Assembly (NCBI GenBank): GCA_033002965.1
Contig: JAURVB010013507.1
Coordinates: 62,001 to 126,000 of the forward strand
Reading direction: 5' to 3'
From: Piper betle
Taxonomy: Eukaryota; Streptophyta; Magnoliopsida; Piperales; Piperaceae
DNA: 64,000 nucleotides
Shown here: positions 1 through 10,652 of the stretch, one piece after another
Layout of the letters: every line of letters begins with the position of its first letter
Numbering within the stretch: the stretch's first letter is position 1
Program-made: the position numbers and the translations under genes
The notes under the pieces: generated by a model
Told to the model about the DNA's origin: nothing
Seen by the model: the letters and a program-made list of their open reading frames with translations, nothing else
Databases searched by the model: none

Positions 1-56
1 ATTTTATTTTTTATGATATTTTGCTCGGGACATGCAAAAGTTTAAGTGTGGGGGTG
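1..56 (+). mobile_element. 3' end of an LTR retrotransposon internal region with polypurine tract
   Basis: The stretch ends in a purine-rich tract (AAGTGTGGGGGTG, about 44-56) directly before an LTR starting TGTTAAG. This is the expected place of the plus-strand primer (PPT) of a Ty3/gypsy-like element. The rest of the internal region lies outside the window to the left. Confidence 0.7.
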
Positions 57-1236
57 TGTTAAGTGTTTAAAATATACAATATTTACTCAGGTTTTTTATA
101 TGATTTTGCACTTTCCGGGTATAAATATTATTAATTAAGTGATATTTTTCATTATATTCTACTTAATTAATATTTTATGAGATATGCTTAATTTTGAAGT
201 TTTAATGCAGAAAAAGATAAAACAAATTAAGCTTAGGATTTGTTGGTTAGAGCATTGGACCCCACCCATTGATGGCTACAATTTTGATGATGACAAAGCT
301 CCATGTGGATGGCTATACATAACTTTGACACCGTTGTCAGGGAATTAGAAACTTCATCGGACATCATAATCAATTAGTCCACATCGAATTTTAGAATCCC
401 TCCTCGAATTCTTGTATCTCTTGGTCACCTTCTCTTTTATATAAATGGGGGGTCATTTGTTGTTGAGCGTATCTTATCTCTTAGCTTTAGAGTTTAGTGG
501 AAGAAATAGTTTAGTTTTTGCAATTCCTTTTCTTTTAATAATAAAAACTAGTTTGTTCTTTATATTATTTTCTATTTTCATTATAGAGTATTCCTTTCTT
601 TCGTTCTAGAGAAAAATGGAACTTAATATGGTTTAATTTGATTTATATCAGCTTCTTACTCTTTTATTCAATCGGATTGTTTGAATTATTATGTTCTTAA
701 TACTAAGAATAGATTGATCGCTTATTTCTTAGATCATGAGATTTAATTAGATTTTGGGAGAAATTAATTAGATTAGTCATTGACAATTTATCATACGACG
801 AGTCTTTTGACTTGTTTCTCGTTGTGGTCGGGAGATGCACAATACCGTATGCGATTGTAAGGCAAATCTTAATGCATTATTTTTTGATTAATCAATTATC
901 ACCGAGAGGTAGAAATTGAGGCAAAATAAAGAAGCATGAAAGAGCAGGAGCCACCATGTCATATAATTATCCTAGATCGACAATTCGAGGGAATAAAAGA
1001 TAAGGGGAAGATTTGATGAAGATTAAATTCATATTAAGGGAAATTCGACTCGAGAAGGAGTTTTATCATTTTAACTTCTCCTTTTATTTAAACTAATTAT
1101 TTAGATTTATTTAAGTCAATTATTTTTGTTTTGCTCTTAATTTTATTTTCTTTAATTAATTTAAGGAAATTCATCTCTTTGTGGGAATGATACTCGAATT
1201 TATCATTATATTACTTGTTTCGACCGTGTGTACTTG
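57..1236 (+). repeat. LTR, left arm of a palindrome
   Basis: Starts TGTTAAGTGTTTAAAATA and reads to GTGTGTACTTG. The same sequence, diverged, recurs on the minus strand at 1349-2521. A TATA-like TTATATAAATGG near 437 and a downstream AT-rich leader fit an LTR promoter. The terminal CA expected at the 3' end is missing, so this arm looks trimmed by a few bases. A second tRNA-Asp primer-site-like motif (TTGACACCGTTGTCAGGGAA) lies inside at about 325-345. Confidence 0.75.
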
Positions 1237-1244
1237 TTTCAACC

Positions 1245-1319
1245 GTTGTTGTAGTATAGTGGTAAGTATTCCCGCTTGTCACGCAAGTGATCCGAGTTCG
1301 ATCCTCGGCAATGGCACCA
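1245..1319 (+). tRNA. Full-length tRNA-Asp(GTC)-like copy with encoded CCA, probably retro-copied
   Basis: Bases 1245-1316 fold as a 72-nt tRNA. The acceptor stem is GTTGTTG with CAATGGC, with G-U pairs. The D-arm is GTATAGTGGTAAGTA, the anticodon loop TTGTCAC has anticodon GTC, and the T-arm CCGAG-TTCGATC-CTCGG is perfect. The anticodon stem has two C-A mismatches. The discriminator A is followed directly by CCA at 1317-1319, which plant nuclear tRNA genes do not encode. On the minus strand the 3' end reads TTGGTGCCATTGCCGAGG, a tRNA-Asp primer binding site for the right-hand LTR. It is therefore more likely a reverse-transcribed primer tRNA than a working gene. Confidence 0.75.
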
Positions 1320-1348
1320 AAAAACTTGTTCAAATAATTTCAATATCA

Positions 1349-2521
1349 TGTAAGTATACACGGCCGAAACAAGTAGTATAATGATAAATTCAAATATCGT
1401 CTCACAGGGAGATGAATTTCTTATAATTAATTAAAATGAAATTAAGTGCAAAAAAATAATCGACTTAACTAAATTTAAATAATTATTTAAATTAAAGGAG
1501 AAGATCAAATGATAAAACTCGTTCTAGAGTAAAATTTCCCTTAAAATGAATATAATCATCACCATATCTTATTCTTATCTTTTATTCCCTTGGATTGTCG
1601 ATCTAGGATAATTATATGACATGGTGGCTCCCGCTCCTTTATGCATCTATTATTTTGCCTTAATTTCTACCTCCCGGTGATAATTGATTAATCAACAAAA
1701 CAATGCATTAAGATTTGCCTTACAATCGTATACGGTATTGTGCATCTCCCGACCACAATGATAAACAACTCAAAAGACTCGTCGTATGATGAATTATCAA
1801 TGACTAATCTAATTAAATTTTTTGAAATCTAATTAAATCTCATGATCTAAGAAATAGGCGATCAATATATTCTTACCATTAAGAACATAATAATTCAAAC
1901 AATCAAATTGAATAAGAGAGTAAGAAGCTGATATGAATCAAATTAAACCATATTAAGTTATATTCTTCTATAGAACGAAAGAAAGGATTACTCCATAATA
2001 AAAATAAAAAACAATATAAAGAACAAACTAGTTTTTATTATTAAAAGAAAAGGAATTGCAAAAACTAAACTATTTCTTCCACTAAACTTTAAAGCTAAGA
2101 GATGAGATATGTTCAACAACAAATGACCACCCATTTATATTGAAGAAAAGATGGCCAAGAGATACAAGAATTTGAGGAATGATTCCAAAATTCGATGTGG
2201 ACTAATTGATTATGATGTCCGATGAAGTTTCCAATTCCCCGACAACAGTGCCAAAGTTATGTATAGCCATTAACATGGAGATTTGTCATTATCAAAATTG
2301 TAGCCATCAACGGGTGGGGTCCAATGCTCTAACCAACAAATCCTAAGCTTAATTTGTTTCATCTTATTCTACATTAAAACTTCAAAATTAAGCATATCTC
2401 ATAAAATATTAATTAACAAGAATATAAAGAAAAATATTACCTAATTGATAATATTTATACCCGGAAAGTACAAAATCATATAAAAATCTGGGTAAATATT
2501 GTATATTTTAAACACTTAACA
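1349..2521 (-). repeat. LTR, right arm of the palindrome
   Basis: On the minus strand it starts TGTTAAGTGTTTAAAATATAC at 2521 and ends TATACTTACA at 1349, so it has TG...CA termini. It is the inverted, diverged copy of 57-1236. A 29-nt spacer (1320-1348) separates it from the tRNA-Asp primer site, so in its own orientation it is a 5' LTR followed by a primer site that extends into a whole tRNA. Sequence beyond 2521 is unrelated to the left side. Confidence 0.75.
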
Positions 2522-3089
2522 CCTCCCTCTCGGACCACTATCCCTGACCGACGACGTCCTCCTCCCAAACCTCATAGCCACCACCTTGACTCGTTGTCAC
2601 TGTCTCCGCCCTCAGCCTCCCTCCATCATCACCGTCAACCATCATCTAATCAATTCCCCCTTCTAAGGACGACCAAGTCGCTGCCTTGGTTGACTACCCG
2701 AATTCCCTTTACAGCCGATCTTTTGGCTCAATCACCGCCAGCGATCAGCCGTCGCCTTCAGCCAATCACCACCCCGACCACGATCTTCAAAACTCATATG
2801 TTTTTTTAGTTCAATCTGTTTAGTTTGATTGCTTGAAAATGTGCGTTTAGTATTTTATATCCCTTTTCTTCACTACAACTTCTTTAATTTTTGTGATTGT
2901 TGCTTTAATTGGTAATGACTGGTGCATCGATTATTGGGTGTTAATTTGATATTTTTTCTAGAAGGAAATTGGTTCTGTGAAGCATTTAAATAAATTAGTA
3001 CTCTTGAAATACATGGTGGTCATCATACCTCGTATGATCTAAAAAAACTAATTAATTTTTTATTATGCAGATTATTAATGACTATGACC
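2522..3089. other. No gene seen; CT-rich segment then AT-rich DNA
   Basis: 2522-2800 is rich in CCTCC/CACC triplets and open in one frame, without a recognisable protein. 2800-3089 is AT-rich and may be the 5' untranslated part of the hAT remnant that follows. Confidence 0.5.
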
Positions 3090-5060
3090 ACGGAAAATGT
3101 GACACAAGTATATTAGAAGAACAATGAATCAACTCTAGAAGAAGAAAATTGACATGAAAATAGAGAAAAGAGAAAAAGAGCATCGAAAGGATGGAATGAA
3201 TTTTTGAGTGTGGCTATTGACAAAAAGGAGTATAATTAATGTAAGAATTATTAAAAGAAGTACTTGAAGTCTAAGAGTGGTTGTACTACACACTTGAAAT
3301 GACATTTAATGACATGACCAAAAAGAAGAAAACAAAAAATCAACAAGAACTTGCTGTTATTCCATAATTGCCTAATCAAGATGAGGATTTAGAATTTGCA
3401 AGTGTGACTATTTATAAGTATGATAAGGAAAGGGGTGAGAAATATTTTGTACATCTTGATCAGAGTAAATGACAAACTTTTTAGATCAGTAGTAAGCAAT
3501 TATTCAATATGTTGCATAAAGCTCTTAACCCAAGACATTATAAGATCTCTTGACACACTATAAGAAATGATTGCATCAAATTATATCACGAAGAAAAAAA
3601 GTTTTGAAGAGCATGTTGAAAGAAGTAGAAAGTGTTTGTTTTATTTGTGATACTTGGACATCTGGGCAAATCAAGCCATATTTGGGTTTCATAATGCATT
3701 ATATAGATGCAGATTCAAAGCTACACAAAAAATTCTGAATTTTTGTCATTTTCCTTCTCCTCATACTGGCTATGCAATGGCCAATTTGGTAAGTGAGTTG
3801 ATAATGGATTGGGGGCTTGAAGAAAATTTTTTCACCTTAACATTAGACAATGCAATTGTCAATGATAGCATGGTAACATTTCTTAAGGATAGTTTTCCTT
3901 CTCATGCGAAGTTCACCATTAGATGCAATGTTTTCCATGTTATGTGTTCCACTCATATTCTTGATTTATTTTCAAGCTAGATTGGTGCAAGTGAAAGACG
4001 TTATTGAAAATGTTCGTGAGTTAATTAAATAATCAAGGGATTACATCTAGAATGAAAGATTTTAACATTTCTTTAGCGCATGATGACATATCAAGCAAAA
4101 GAAGGTTGAATTTAGATGTGCAAACTCATTGAAATTCTACTTATTTGATGTTGAGATTTGCAAAAGAGGTAAAACTTGCTTTTAATCATCTAAGAGGTAT
4201 AGATGAAAATTGTGAATGGTGCCCATCTGATATGGATTGGAATAACTATAATAAGATCGAAAACTTACTTGAAGTATTTTATCAAGCAACTAATGTCTTT
4301 TTGATGAGTAAGTATCCAACAATAAATCTGTTCTTTGTAGTGCTTCAAAAAGTGAAAAAGAAGTTAGATTCCTTCGTGTTTATGGGGAATGATATATTTA
4401 TCAAATAGTTGATAACATGATAGAAAAATATGACAAGTATTAAGCAAAAAATAGTTTAGTTCTAACCATTGCATGTGTACTAGATCCAAGATATAAATCG
4501 GGAAGGGTTGAATTTGTTTTCCACAAACTTTGTCCTTTAGAGTCCACTTTTCAGGCTGAAATGAAAATGGTTGATGATTCTTTAAAAGGGGTAAGTAAAT
4601 TCTATGAGAACAAATTGAGGAATAGGTTGCATCATGATTACTTTCTTGGAAATGAAAGTGGTAATAAAATGTTCACCGATGGGGAAGAATTTGAAAGATT
4701 TATAGATTCTCATGAGCAGTTCCATGTAAAGAAATCAGACTTAGATGTATATCTTGAAGAACAAAGAATTAAAGTTGATCATGGAGCGCCTTTTGATGTT
4801 TTGGATTATTGAAAAACTGTTTCATTGAAAATAAAACCTTAGGGACCATGACGACGGATATTTTAGCGATTGTATTTTCTTCAATAGCGTCAGAATATGC
4901 TTTTAGCACGGGTGGGGGCATTATTAATGATTATTGTAGCAACTTGCAACTGAATGCAATTGAAGTTTTTGTTTGTGCTCAAAATTGGCTATGTCCACGC
5001 TATTGTGAAGGGATCAAAAATGAGGATGATGATGAGGACTCAGGTAATGATTGAGGTTGT
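3090..5060 (+). pseudogene. hAT-family transposase remnant (BED zinc finger / RICESLEEPER type)
   Basis: Broken reading frames follow the order of a plant hAT transposase. A degraded BED zinc finger is near 3240-3310 (CKNYLKKYLKSKSGCTTHLK-like). The catalytic core around 3654-3980 carries FCHFPSPHTG, the acidic TLDNAIVND and CNVFHVMCSTHILDL. The middle part is at 4145-4812 (CEWCPSDMDWNNYNKIENLL). The C-terminal dimerisation part is at 4809-5054 (ASEYAFSTGGGIINDYCSNL and the AQNWLC end). Several stops and frameshifts separate these blocks, so no transposase is made. In intact relatives it cuts and pastes elements with short terminal inverted repeats. The terminal repeats were not located. Confidence 0.8.
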
Positions 5061-6098
5061 ACATATTATTCTTGAGTGCTTTCTATTTAATAGTGAATAT
5101 TATCTCTTCTTATTTGTCTCGGCATGATTGTGTTTTTAAATTATTTCTATATTTGGATTTTATAATAATATTTTTGTATTACGACTATATCATAATTTTA
5201 TATTCAATTTTTTAGATCCAAAATTAAAATAGAGTTATTTAATATCTACTCTTATTGGTTAGCTTTTGCATCACATATTTAAACACCAAGCATATTTAAA
5301 ATTTTAATATTTACTTCTGTTACTTGTTATGGCCTCGGTAGTTATTAGAATACACTCATTAACTTTATTCATTGAGGATGATTGGTTTAATGTTTTTATT
5401 GAATCTAGCAAGAATAATAGAATACATATATTCCTTTTACAAAATTTATTTATTTTTATTTAATCTAACATCTCACAACTGTTAATTTTTTTCTCCAGAT
5501 GAAAGTTGGATAAAAACTATCTAAATATAGATAAAGGTTATAAAATATAAACTTTTTATAGTTTTTTTTCAATTTTGGGCTTATAGTTCTAAGTATTTTA
5601 TTTTTTTGGAAACTTATACTATTAAATGGTGTCTTAAGTATTTTGTAGAAAAAATTAAAACATGGTTAAAACTTGAAAATACCTTTTATTATTAAAATAA
5701 TTTATATAAATATGTTGATAAACTATTTTTGTTAATTTTAATCTCTATAACCATATTTTTTTCCTAAATAAGCTATTTTTAAACTTATGATCGAGCTAGT
5801 TTCGAGCTTCGAAATGAGTTGGTTTCGAGCTTTTAAACGAGCAAATTTCAAGCTCCCAAATGAATTGGTTTCAAAATCTTTAAAATTAAACAATTTAAAT
5901 ATATTCAAGTTCAAGTCGAGCTCAAACATGATCAAAAATATTCGAATCGATTTCGATTATATATACTAAAAACTCGTTTGATCTCGAGTCGAGTTCGAAT
6001 GAACTTCAAGATATTATAGTTGAGTTCGAGCACAAGTTGAGCTCGACTAATTCGCTCGTTTAGCGGTCCTAATTGGGATAGTTATGAGAATCAAAATT
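5061..6098. other. AT-rich non-coding DNA with GAGCTCGA-rich tail
   Basis: No gene is seen. 5780-6075 is full of short repeats of TTCGAGCTT/GAGTTCGAG and ends CGCTCGTTTAGCGGTCCTA, which resembles the subterminal part of hAT-type elements. It could be the 3' end of the transposase remnant upstream. Confidence 0.4.
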
Positions 6099-6113
6099 AT
6101 ATATATATATATA

Positions 6114-6923
6114 GGGTAAAGGTTTCCTGCGCCAGAGGCAGGAAACCCTTACCTGCGCCAGGATAATCTGGGCCGTCCGATTATGATCGAACGGCCCAGA
6201 TTTAATAAAAAAAATTTTTTTTCCACCACCCCCTCCTTCGCCGGCGGCAAGGTTCGGCCGCGGCCGGCCGGGCGGGGGGTGGGCGAGGCGGGGCGAGGGC
6301 GGCGTGGGTGGGCGGAGGAGAAGGGGAGGGCGGCGGCCGGCCGGGCGGGGGTGGGCGAGGCGGGGCGAGGGCGGCGTGGGTGGGCGGAGGAGAAGGGGGG
6401 CCGCGGCGTCTGGGATCCGGCCGCGGCCGGCCGGGCGGGGGTGGGCGAGGCGGGGCGACGGCGGAGCAGCGCCGCGGCCAGATCTGCCCGCCGCCAGATC
6501 TGGCCGTGGCGGGCGCCGGGGCGGGGCCGGGGCGGGGTGGGCGAGGCGGGGCGAGGGCGGCGTAGGTGGGCGGAGGAGAAGGGGGGCCGCGGCGTCTGGG
6601 ATCCGGCCGCGGCCGGCCGGGCGGGGGTGGGCGAGGCGGGGCGACGGCGGAGCAGCGCCGCGGCCAGATCTGGCCGTGGCGGGCGCCGGGGCCGGGGGCC
6701 GGGGCGGGGGCCGTGGCGGGCGCCGGGGCAAAGGCCTCCCCCGCGACGGCGGCGGCGCTCCGCCTCGCCCCTCGATCTGGACCGTCCTTCTAATCGGACG
6801 GTCCAGATCAAATTAAATTTTTTTAAAAAAAAAACTAATAAATCTGGGCCGTCCTTGTAATCGGACGGCCCAGATCATTGTGGCGCAGAGAGGCGATTTC
6901 CTGCCTCTGGCGCAGGAAATCGC

Positions 6924-6928
<5 letters not shown>
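6114..6928. mobile_element. Double-hairpin element A inside a TA microsatellite
   Basis: Both ends carry two stem-loops in mirror order. On the left are GGTTTCCTGC/GCAGGAAACC (6121-6147) and CTGGGCCGT/ACGGCCCAG (6168-6199). On the right are ATCTGGGCCGTCC/GGACGGCCCAGAT (about 6842-6876) and a perfect 17-bp stem at 6888-6904/6912-6928. The ends are thus inverted repeats of about 85 bp. An extra copy of the inner hairpin lies at 6774-6809. The interior (about 6240-6770) is extremely GC-rich with direct repeats, and its long open frames are low-complexity Pro/Arg/Gly. TA repeats flank both sides, and ATCAAAATT occurs outside both TA tracts. Confidence 0.7.

Positions 6929-6978
<50 letters not shown>
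6929..6978. repeat. (TA)n microsatellite
   Basis: About 50 bases of alternating A and T follow element A. The matching left tract is shorter (about 6099-6112). Confidence 0.95.
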
Positions 6979-6980
<2 letters not shown>

Positions 6981-7475
6981 AAATTGCCGCAGTGCGCAGA
7001 TTCTTTTTTTTTTTAAACCCTTTCCTCCTCCTCCCCTGTTCACACCACCCCTCAGCGCCGCCCCGTCCCCGGCTGGCCTCGTCCTTGTCCTACCCCCTTG
7101 GTGCTGTCCCACCCCGGCTGACCCCCACCGCCCCCACCAACAGCCGCGGCGGCAGGGGGTGGCGCGCCACCCGCGTTGCTCCCCACCCACGCGAGCCCCG
7201 CCCCTCACGCCGGTTTTTGCCGCCCCCGGTCGCACCCTGCCCCCAGCCCCGCCCTGCCCCCAGCCCCGCCACTCCCCCGGCCAACCCCCTCGGCCCCGCC
7301 CGCAGCCGTCCCCCACCGCCCCTGCCAGGAGCCGCGGTGGTCCCCTCCCCGCGTTGCTCCTCCCGCTCACGGCCGCCTGCGCCCAGCCGCCCCGCCTCAG
7401 CCGGCGCCACGCGCTTCCCAGTAGGCCCATCCAGCCCCGAGGCAGCGACATTGTTGGCCAGCGGACGGCCGGCGG
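6979..7475. other. GC-rich segment, no recognisable gene
   Basis: C-rich plus strand (CCGCCCC, CCAGCCCCGCC). All open frames are low-complexity Pro/Ala/Arg, and overlapping frames are open on both strands, which is a composition effect. It sits like the GC-rich cargo of the elements at 40.9-47.9 kb and is followed by the same cassette array. Confidence 0.5.
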
Positions 7476-9085
7476 CAAGGTCGCCGGCAGGGGGTGGCGC
7501 GCCAAAACAAAGGGAAGAAACAGGGGAGGGTATTTTGGTAATAAAAACTTTACTCGATCGGACTCCGGTTAATATTACAAAATAAATTTAAAAAATAAAA
7601 TAAATTCATAATAAAAACTTAACTCGATCCCAACTTAAGTTAATATTACAAAAAAAATTAATAAAATAATTTCGTAATAAAAATTTTATTCGATCCCGAC
7701 TCGAGTTAAAATAATTTATTACGGAATTATTTTATTTTTTTTAAATTTATTTTGTAATAAAAACTTGATTCGTAATAAAAACTTGATTCGAGTCGAGGAC
7801 CGAGTCAAGTTTTTATTACAAAATTATTTTAATTTTTTAATTTATTTTGTAATTAAAACTTGACTCGGTCCCGCGCAGGATCGATTCAAGTTTTTATTAC
7901 AAAATTATTTTATTTTAAATTTTTTTATTTTTAAAATCAATTATTTTATTTTTTAAAAAATTTATTTCGTAATATTAACTCGAGTCAGGATCAAGGTCGC
8001 CGGCAGGGGTGGCACGCCAAAACAAAGTGAAGAAACAAGGGAGGGTATTTTGGTAATAAAAACTTTACTCGATCGGACTCGAGTTAATATTACAAAATAA
8101 ATTTTAAAAAATAAAATAATTTCATAATTCAACTTAACTCGATCCCGACTTAAGTTAATATTACAAAAAAAATTAAATAAAATAATTTCGTAATAAAAAC
8201 TTTACTTGAGCTTGACTCGATCTCGGGGGAGTGGCAGGGCTACGGGTAGGGCGGGGTGCAACCGAGGGGCCAAGTCATTTTTTTATTAACTTGCCTCAAG
8301 TCGACTTAAATTATTATTTCATACTATTGACTCAAGTCAAGATCGAATCAAGTTTTGTTAATAAATTATTTTATTTTTAAAAAAATTATTTCGTTATATT
8401 GACTCGAGTCAATAACGTGTCAAATTTTTATTATAAAATTATTTTTTTAAAAAAATTATTTTATACTATTCACTCGAATCGATATCAAGTCAAGATTTTA
8501 TTACAAAATTATTTTATTTTTTAAAAAATTTTATTTCATACTATTGACTAGAATCGAGATCAAGTTAAATTTTTATTACGAAATTATTTTTTAAGAAAAA
8601 TTATTTTATACTATTGACTACGAGTTGAGATCGAGTCAAGATTTTATCACAAAATTATTTTATTTTTTTTAAAAAAATTTATTTCATACTATTGACTCGA
8701 GTCGATATCGTGTCAAATTTTTATTACAAAATAAATATTAAAAAATAAAATAATTTTATAATAAAAATTTGACTCTAATCCCCACTCGAATCAATATTAC
8801 GAAATAAATTTTTAAAAAATAAACTAATTTTGTAATAATGACTCGAGTCGCACGGGATCGAGTCAAGTTTTTATTATGAAATTTTTTATTTTTTTAAAAA
8901 TTTATTTCGTAATACGACTCTGTCCCAACTCGCGTCAATATTAAGAAAATATTTTATTTTCTTAAAAATTTTATTTTAAAATATTAACTCGAGTCGGGAC
9001 CGAGTCAAATTTTTATTACAAAATTATTTTATTTTTTAAATATTTATTTTATTTTATAATAAAAATTGAAATCGAGTCAATTTTT
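7476..9085. repeat. Array of about 20 degenerate 75-80-bp units with GACTCGAGTC-type motifs
   Basis: Units of TTTTTATTACAAAATTATTT type alternate with a near-palindromic core such as ACTCGAGTCGGGACCGAGTC (8985-9010) or TTGACTCGAGTCAATAACG (8400). Cores recur roughly every 75-80 bp, in either orientation. Within it 7476-7690 is directly duplicated at 7996-8210, starting with the GGTCGCCGGCAGG block. No coding capacity. Confidence 0.75.
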
Positions 9086-10222
9086 TATTACGAAACTACC
9101 CTCCCCACCCTGCCCCCCTATTTTGCCCCATCAGCGACCTCGCCTCCGACCGCCCGCGGGAGAGGGGGCGCAACTACGGGCGGGGCGGCCAGGGGGCTAC
9201 CCTCACCGGGGTGGCAACGGCGGGCCGGGAGCGGTGGCGAGGTGGTTTGTACAGATCGGTTGGATGCTGGGTGGCGGGTGGGCAGGGGGCAGTGGCAGGC
9301 AAGGTGCCGGGGTCCCTGCTCGGCGGCGGCCGAGCATGGTGCAGTGGTGCCCACGGGTGGCAGGTGTTGCCCGGCAAGGGGGGCGCTAACGACGCTGGGT
9401 CGTCGGATCTGGATGGGCGGCCCAAATTGCATGCTATTGATGCACTGTATTTCGTACTGCACACAATAGCATGCCTCGTGTGGGTGTGTGTGTTTATATA
9501 CGGGCGACTTTTTAGTGAAACTTTTTGTCATTTATTATTACTAATTTTATCATGTGCAAAGGGTTAAATACTTTGAAAAAAACTCCGGATACAATACTGA
9601 TATAAGGCAAAGCCAACCTTGATGTGAATCATAAAAAGAACAGTTGGTAGAATTAAAGTGGATGCATACCTCCCCAGTTCAAGAGCGTTCATCTATGCGC
9701 AAAGGTAAATGACGAATAAGCATCTTTCCTGTAATATTCTGGTAGCAATACTGCATCTGTTATTGGGTTGGAACAATTAAAAAAAACACAAAAACACATG
9801 ACAGTTTACATTTTTTTTTCAATAATATTTTTCAAAGGTAAACATCTTCAATGATTTTTTTTCAAACATCTTCAATGATGTTAGCTCTACCTCTGAGTAA
9901 AAGATTCCTTTGAAAGAAAGCATGACACCCAAAGATTTATGAGAATCATCAACTCATTTGGACTGAGCATACATGCACCAGTACAGGAGATGACTGCAAG
10001 CATTTCAGCTATATTGGCAGCTTTATCTCTGGCTACTCACAAGCTGGTGCGGAAACTCAGGATTCTAGTGCCAATTTTCACCCCACACGCACATGCTTAC
10101 CAAAGACGCCATCGACCGTCCAGTGGTGGGGACTGTGGTGAAGCTGGTTCCTACGATTTCTTTAGCCTCCTCCCACACCTTTTTTTTTCACCTCCTTTCT
10201 TTGATCCGAACCCTTTCTTGCT
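9086..10222. other. GC-rich remnant (to 9450) then gene-free DNA
   Basis: 9086-9450 repeats the GC-rich character seen before the array and opens spurious frames on both strands. From 9450 to 10222 I see no gene. The last few hundred bases are the promoter side of the bZIP gene. Confidence 0.5.
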
Positions 10223-10229
10223 CTATAAA
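10223..10229 (+). promoter_or_regulatory. TATA box of the bZIP gene
   Basis: TATAAAT lies in CTCTATAAATTCC, followed by a CT-rich stretch typical of a plant 5' UTR, about 140 bases before the first upstream ATG. It predicts a leader of roughly 400 nt. Confidence 0.55.
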
Positions 10230-10367
10230 TTCCCCCCTTCTTCCCATTCCAAACCTCCTCCTCTTTCCTCTCTTTTCCTCTCTCCCATCTCCTTCCCGTG
10301 CTGCTCTCTTTCTCTCGGTGTTCTTTGTTAGAAGTTCTGTAGTTTTGTCATAAATTTTTCTGAGTTC

Positions 10368-10442
10368 ATGTTGCTGTAATCACCATCTATGCAAAACTGC
10401 TTGCTGTTGATGTTTTCTGTTCATGTTGCCGATAATATGTGA
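10368..10442 (+). promoter_or_regulatory. Two short upstream ORFs in the bZIP leader
   Basis: The first is a three-residue uORF (ATG TTG CTG TAA, 10368-10379). The second is a 17-residue uORF at 10389-10442 that overlaps the conserved uORF by 20 nt in another frame. Several uORFs, one of them overlapping, are typical of S1 bZIP leaders. Initiation at the second would reduce initiation at the next one. Confidence 0.55.
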
Positions 10443-10566
10443 ACTACTTCTCTCTGGGTTTATGATAAATCCCACACTCAGGCGCAGGATCCCTCTTGTT
10501 CAGTCCTTCTCTGTTGTTTTCCTCTACTGGTTCTACATGTTCCATGAGTCATTACTGAGACTCTGA
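10423..10566 (+). CDS. Conserved sucrose-control peptide uORF
   Basis: This 47-codon uORF contains INPTLRRRIPLVQSFSVV directly followed by FLYWFYMF, the hallmark of the SC-peptide encoded upstream of S1-group bZIP genes (AtbZIP11 and relatives). In that family the nascent peptide stalls ribosomes when sucrose is high, so the main protein is made less. Two in-frame ATGs exist: 10423, and 10462 just before INPT. The peptide runs on for HESLLRL after the conserved core, and I recall Arabidopsis ending close to the core. It ends 86 nt before the first main ATG. The identification rests on the motif and on the bZIP downstream. Confidence 0.9.
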   Translation: MLPIICELLLSGFMINPTLRRRIPLVQSFSVVFLYWFYMFHESLLRL

Positions 10567-10652
10567 TCATCCGGGTCTTTCTACTTTACGCGCCCGCCCC
10601 CTACGTATACTAGCTCTAGAGCATCCAAGATCCAGCTCTACTTGTTAATTTC

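Noticed and set aside
1181..1381. 66-codon open frame across the tRNA copy
   Set aside because: It lies across the palindrome centre and is explained by the LTR and tRNA sequences.
6069..7585. Long open frames (up to 235 codons) on both strands
   Set aside because: They overlap in up to five frames, are Pro/Arg/Gly/Ala low-complexity and follow the extreme GC content of the element cargo; no domain or start context supports them.
9066..9567. Several 75-137-codon frames on both strands
   Set aside because: GC-driven shadow frames within repeat-derived DNA, with no family likeness.
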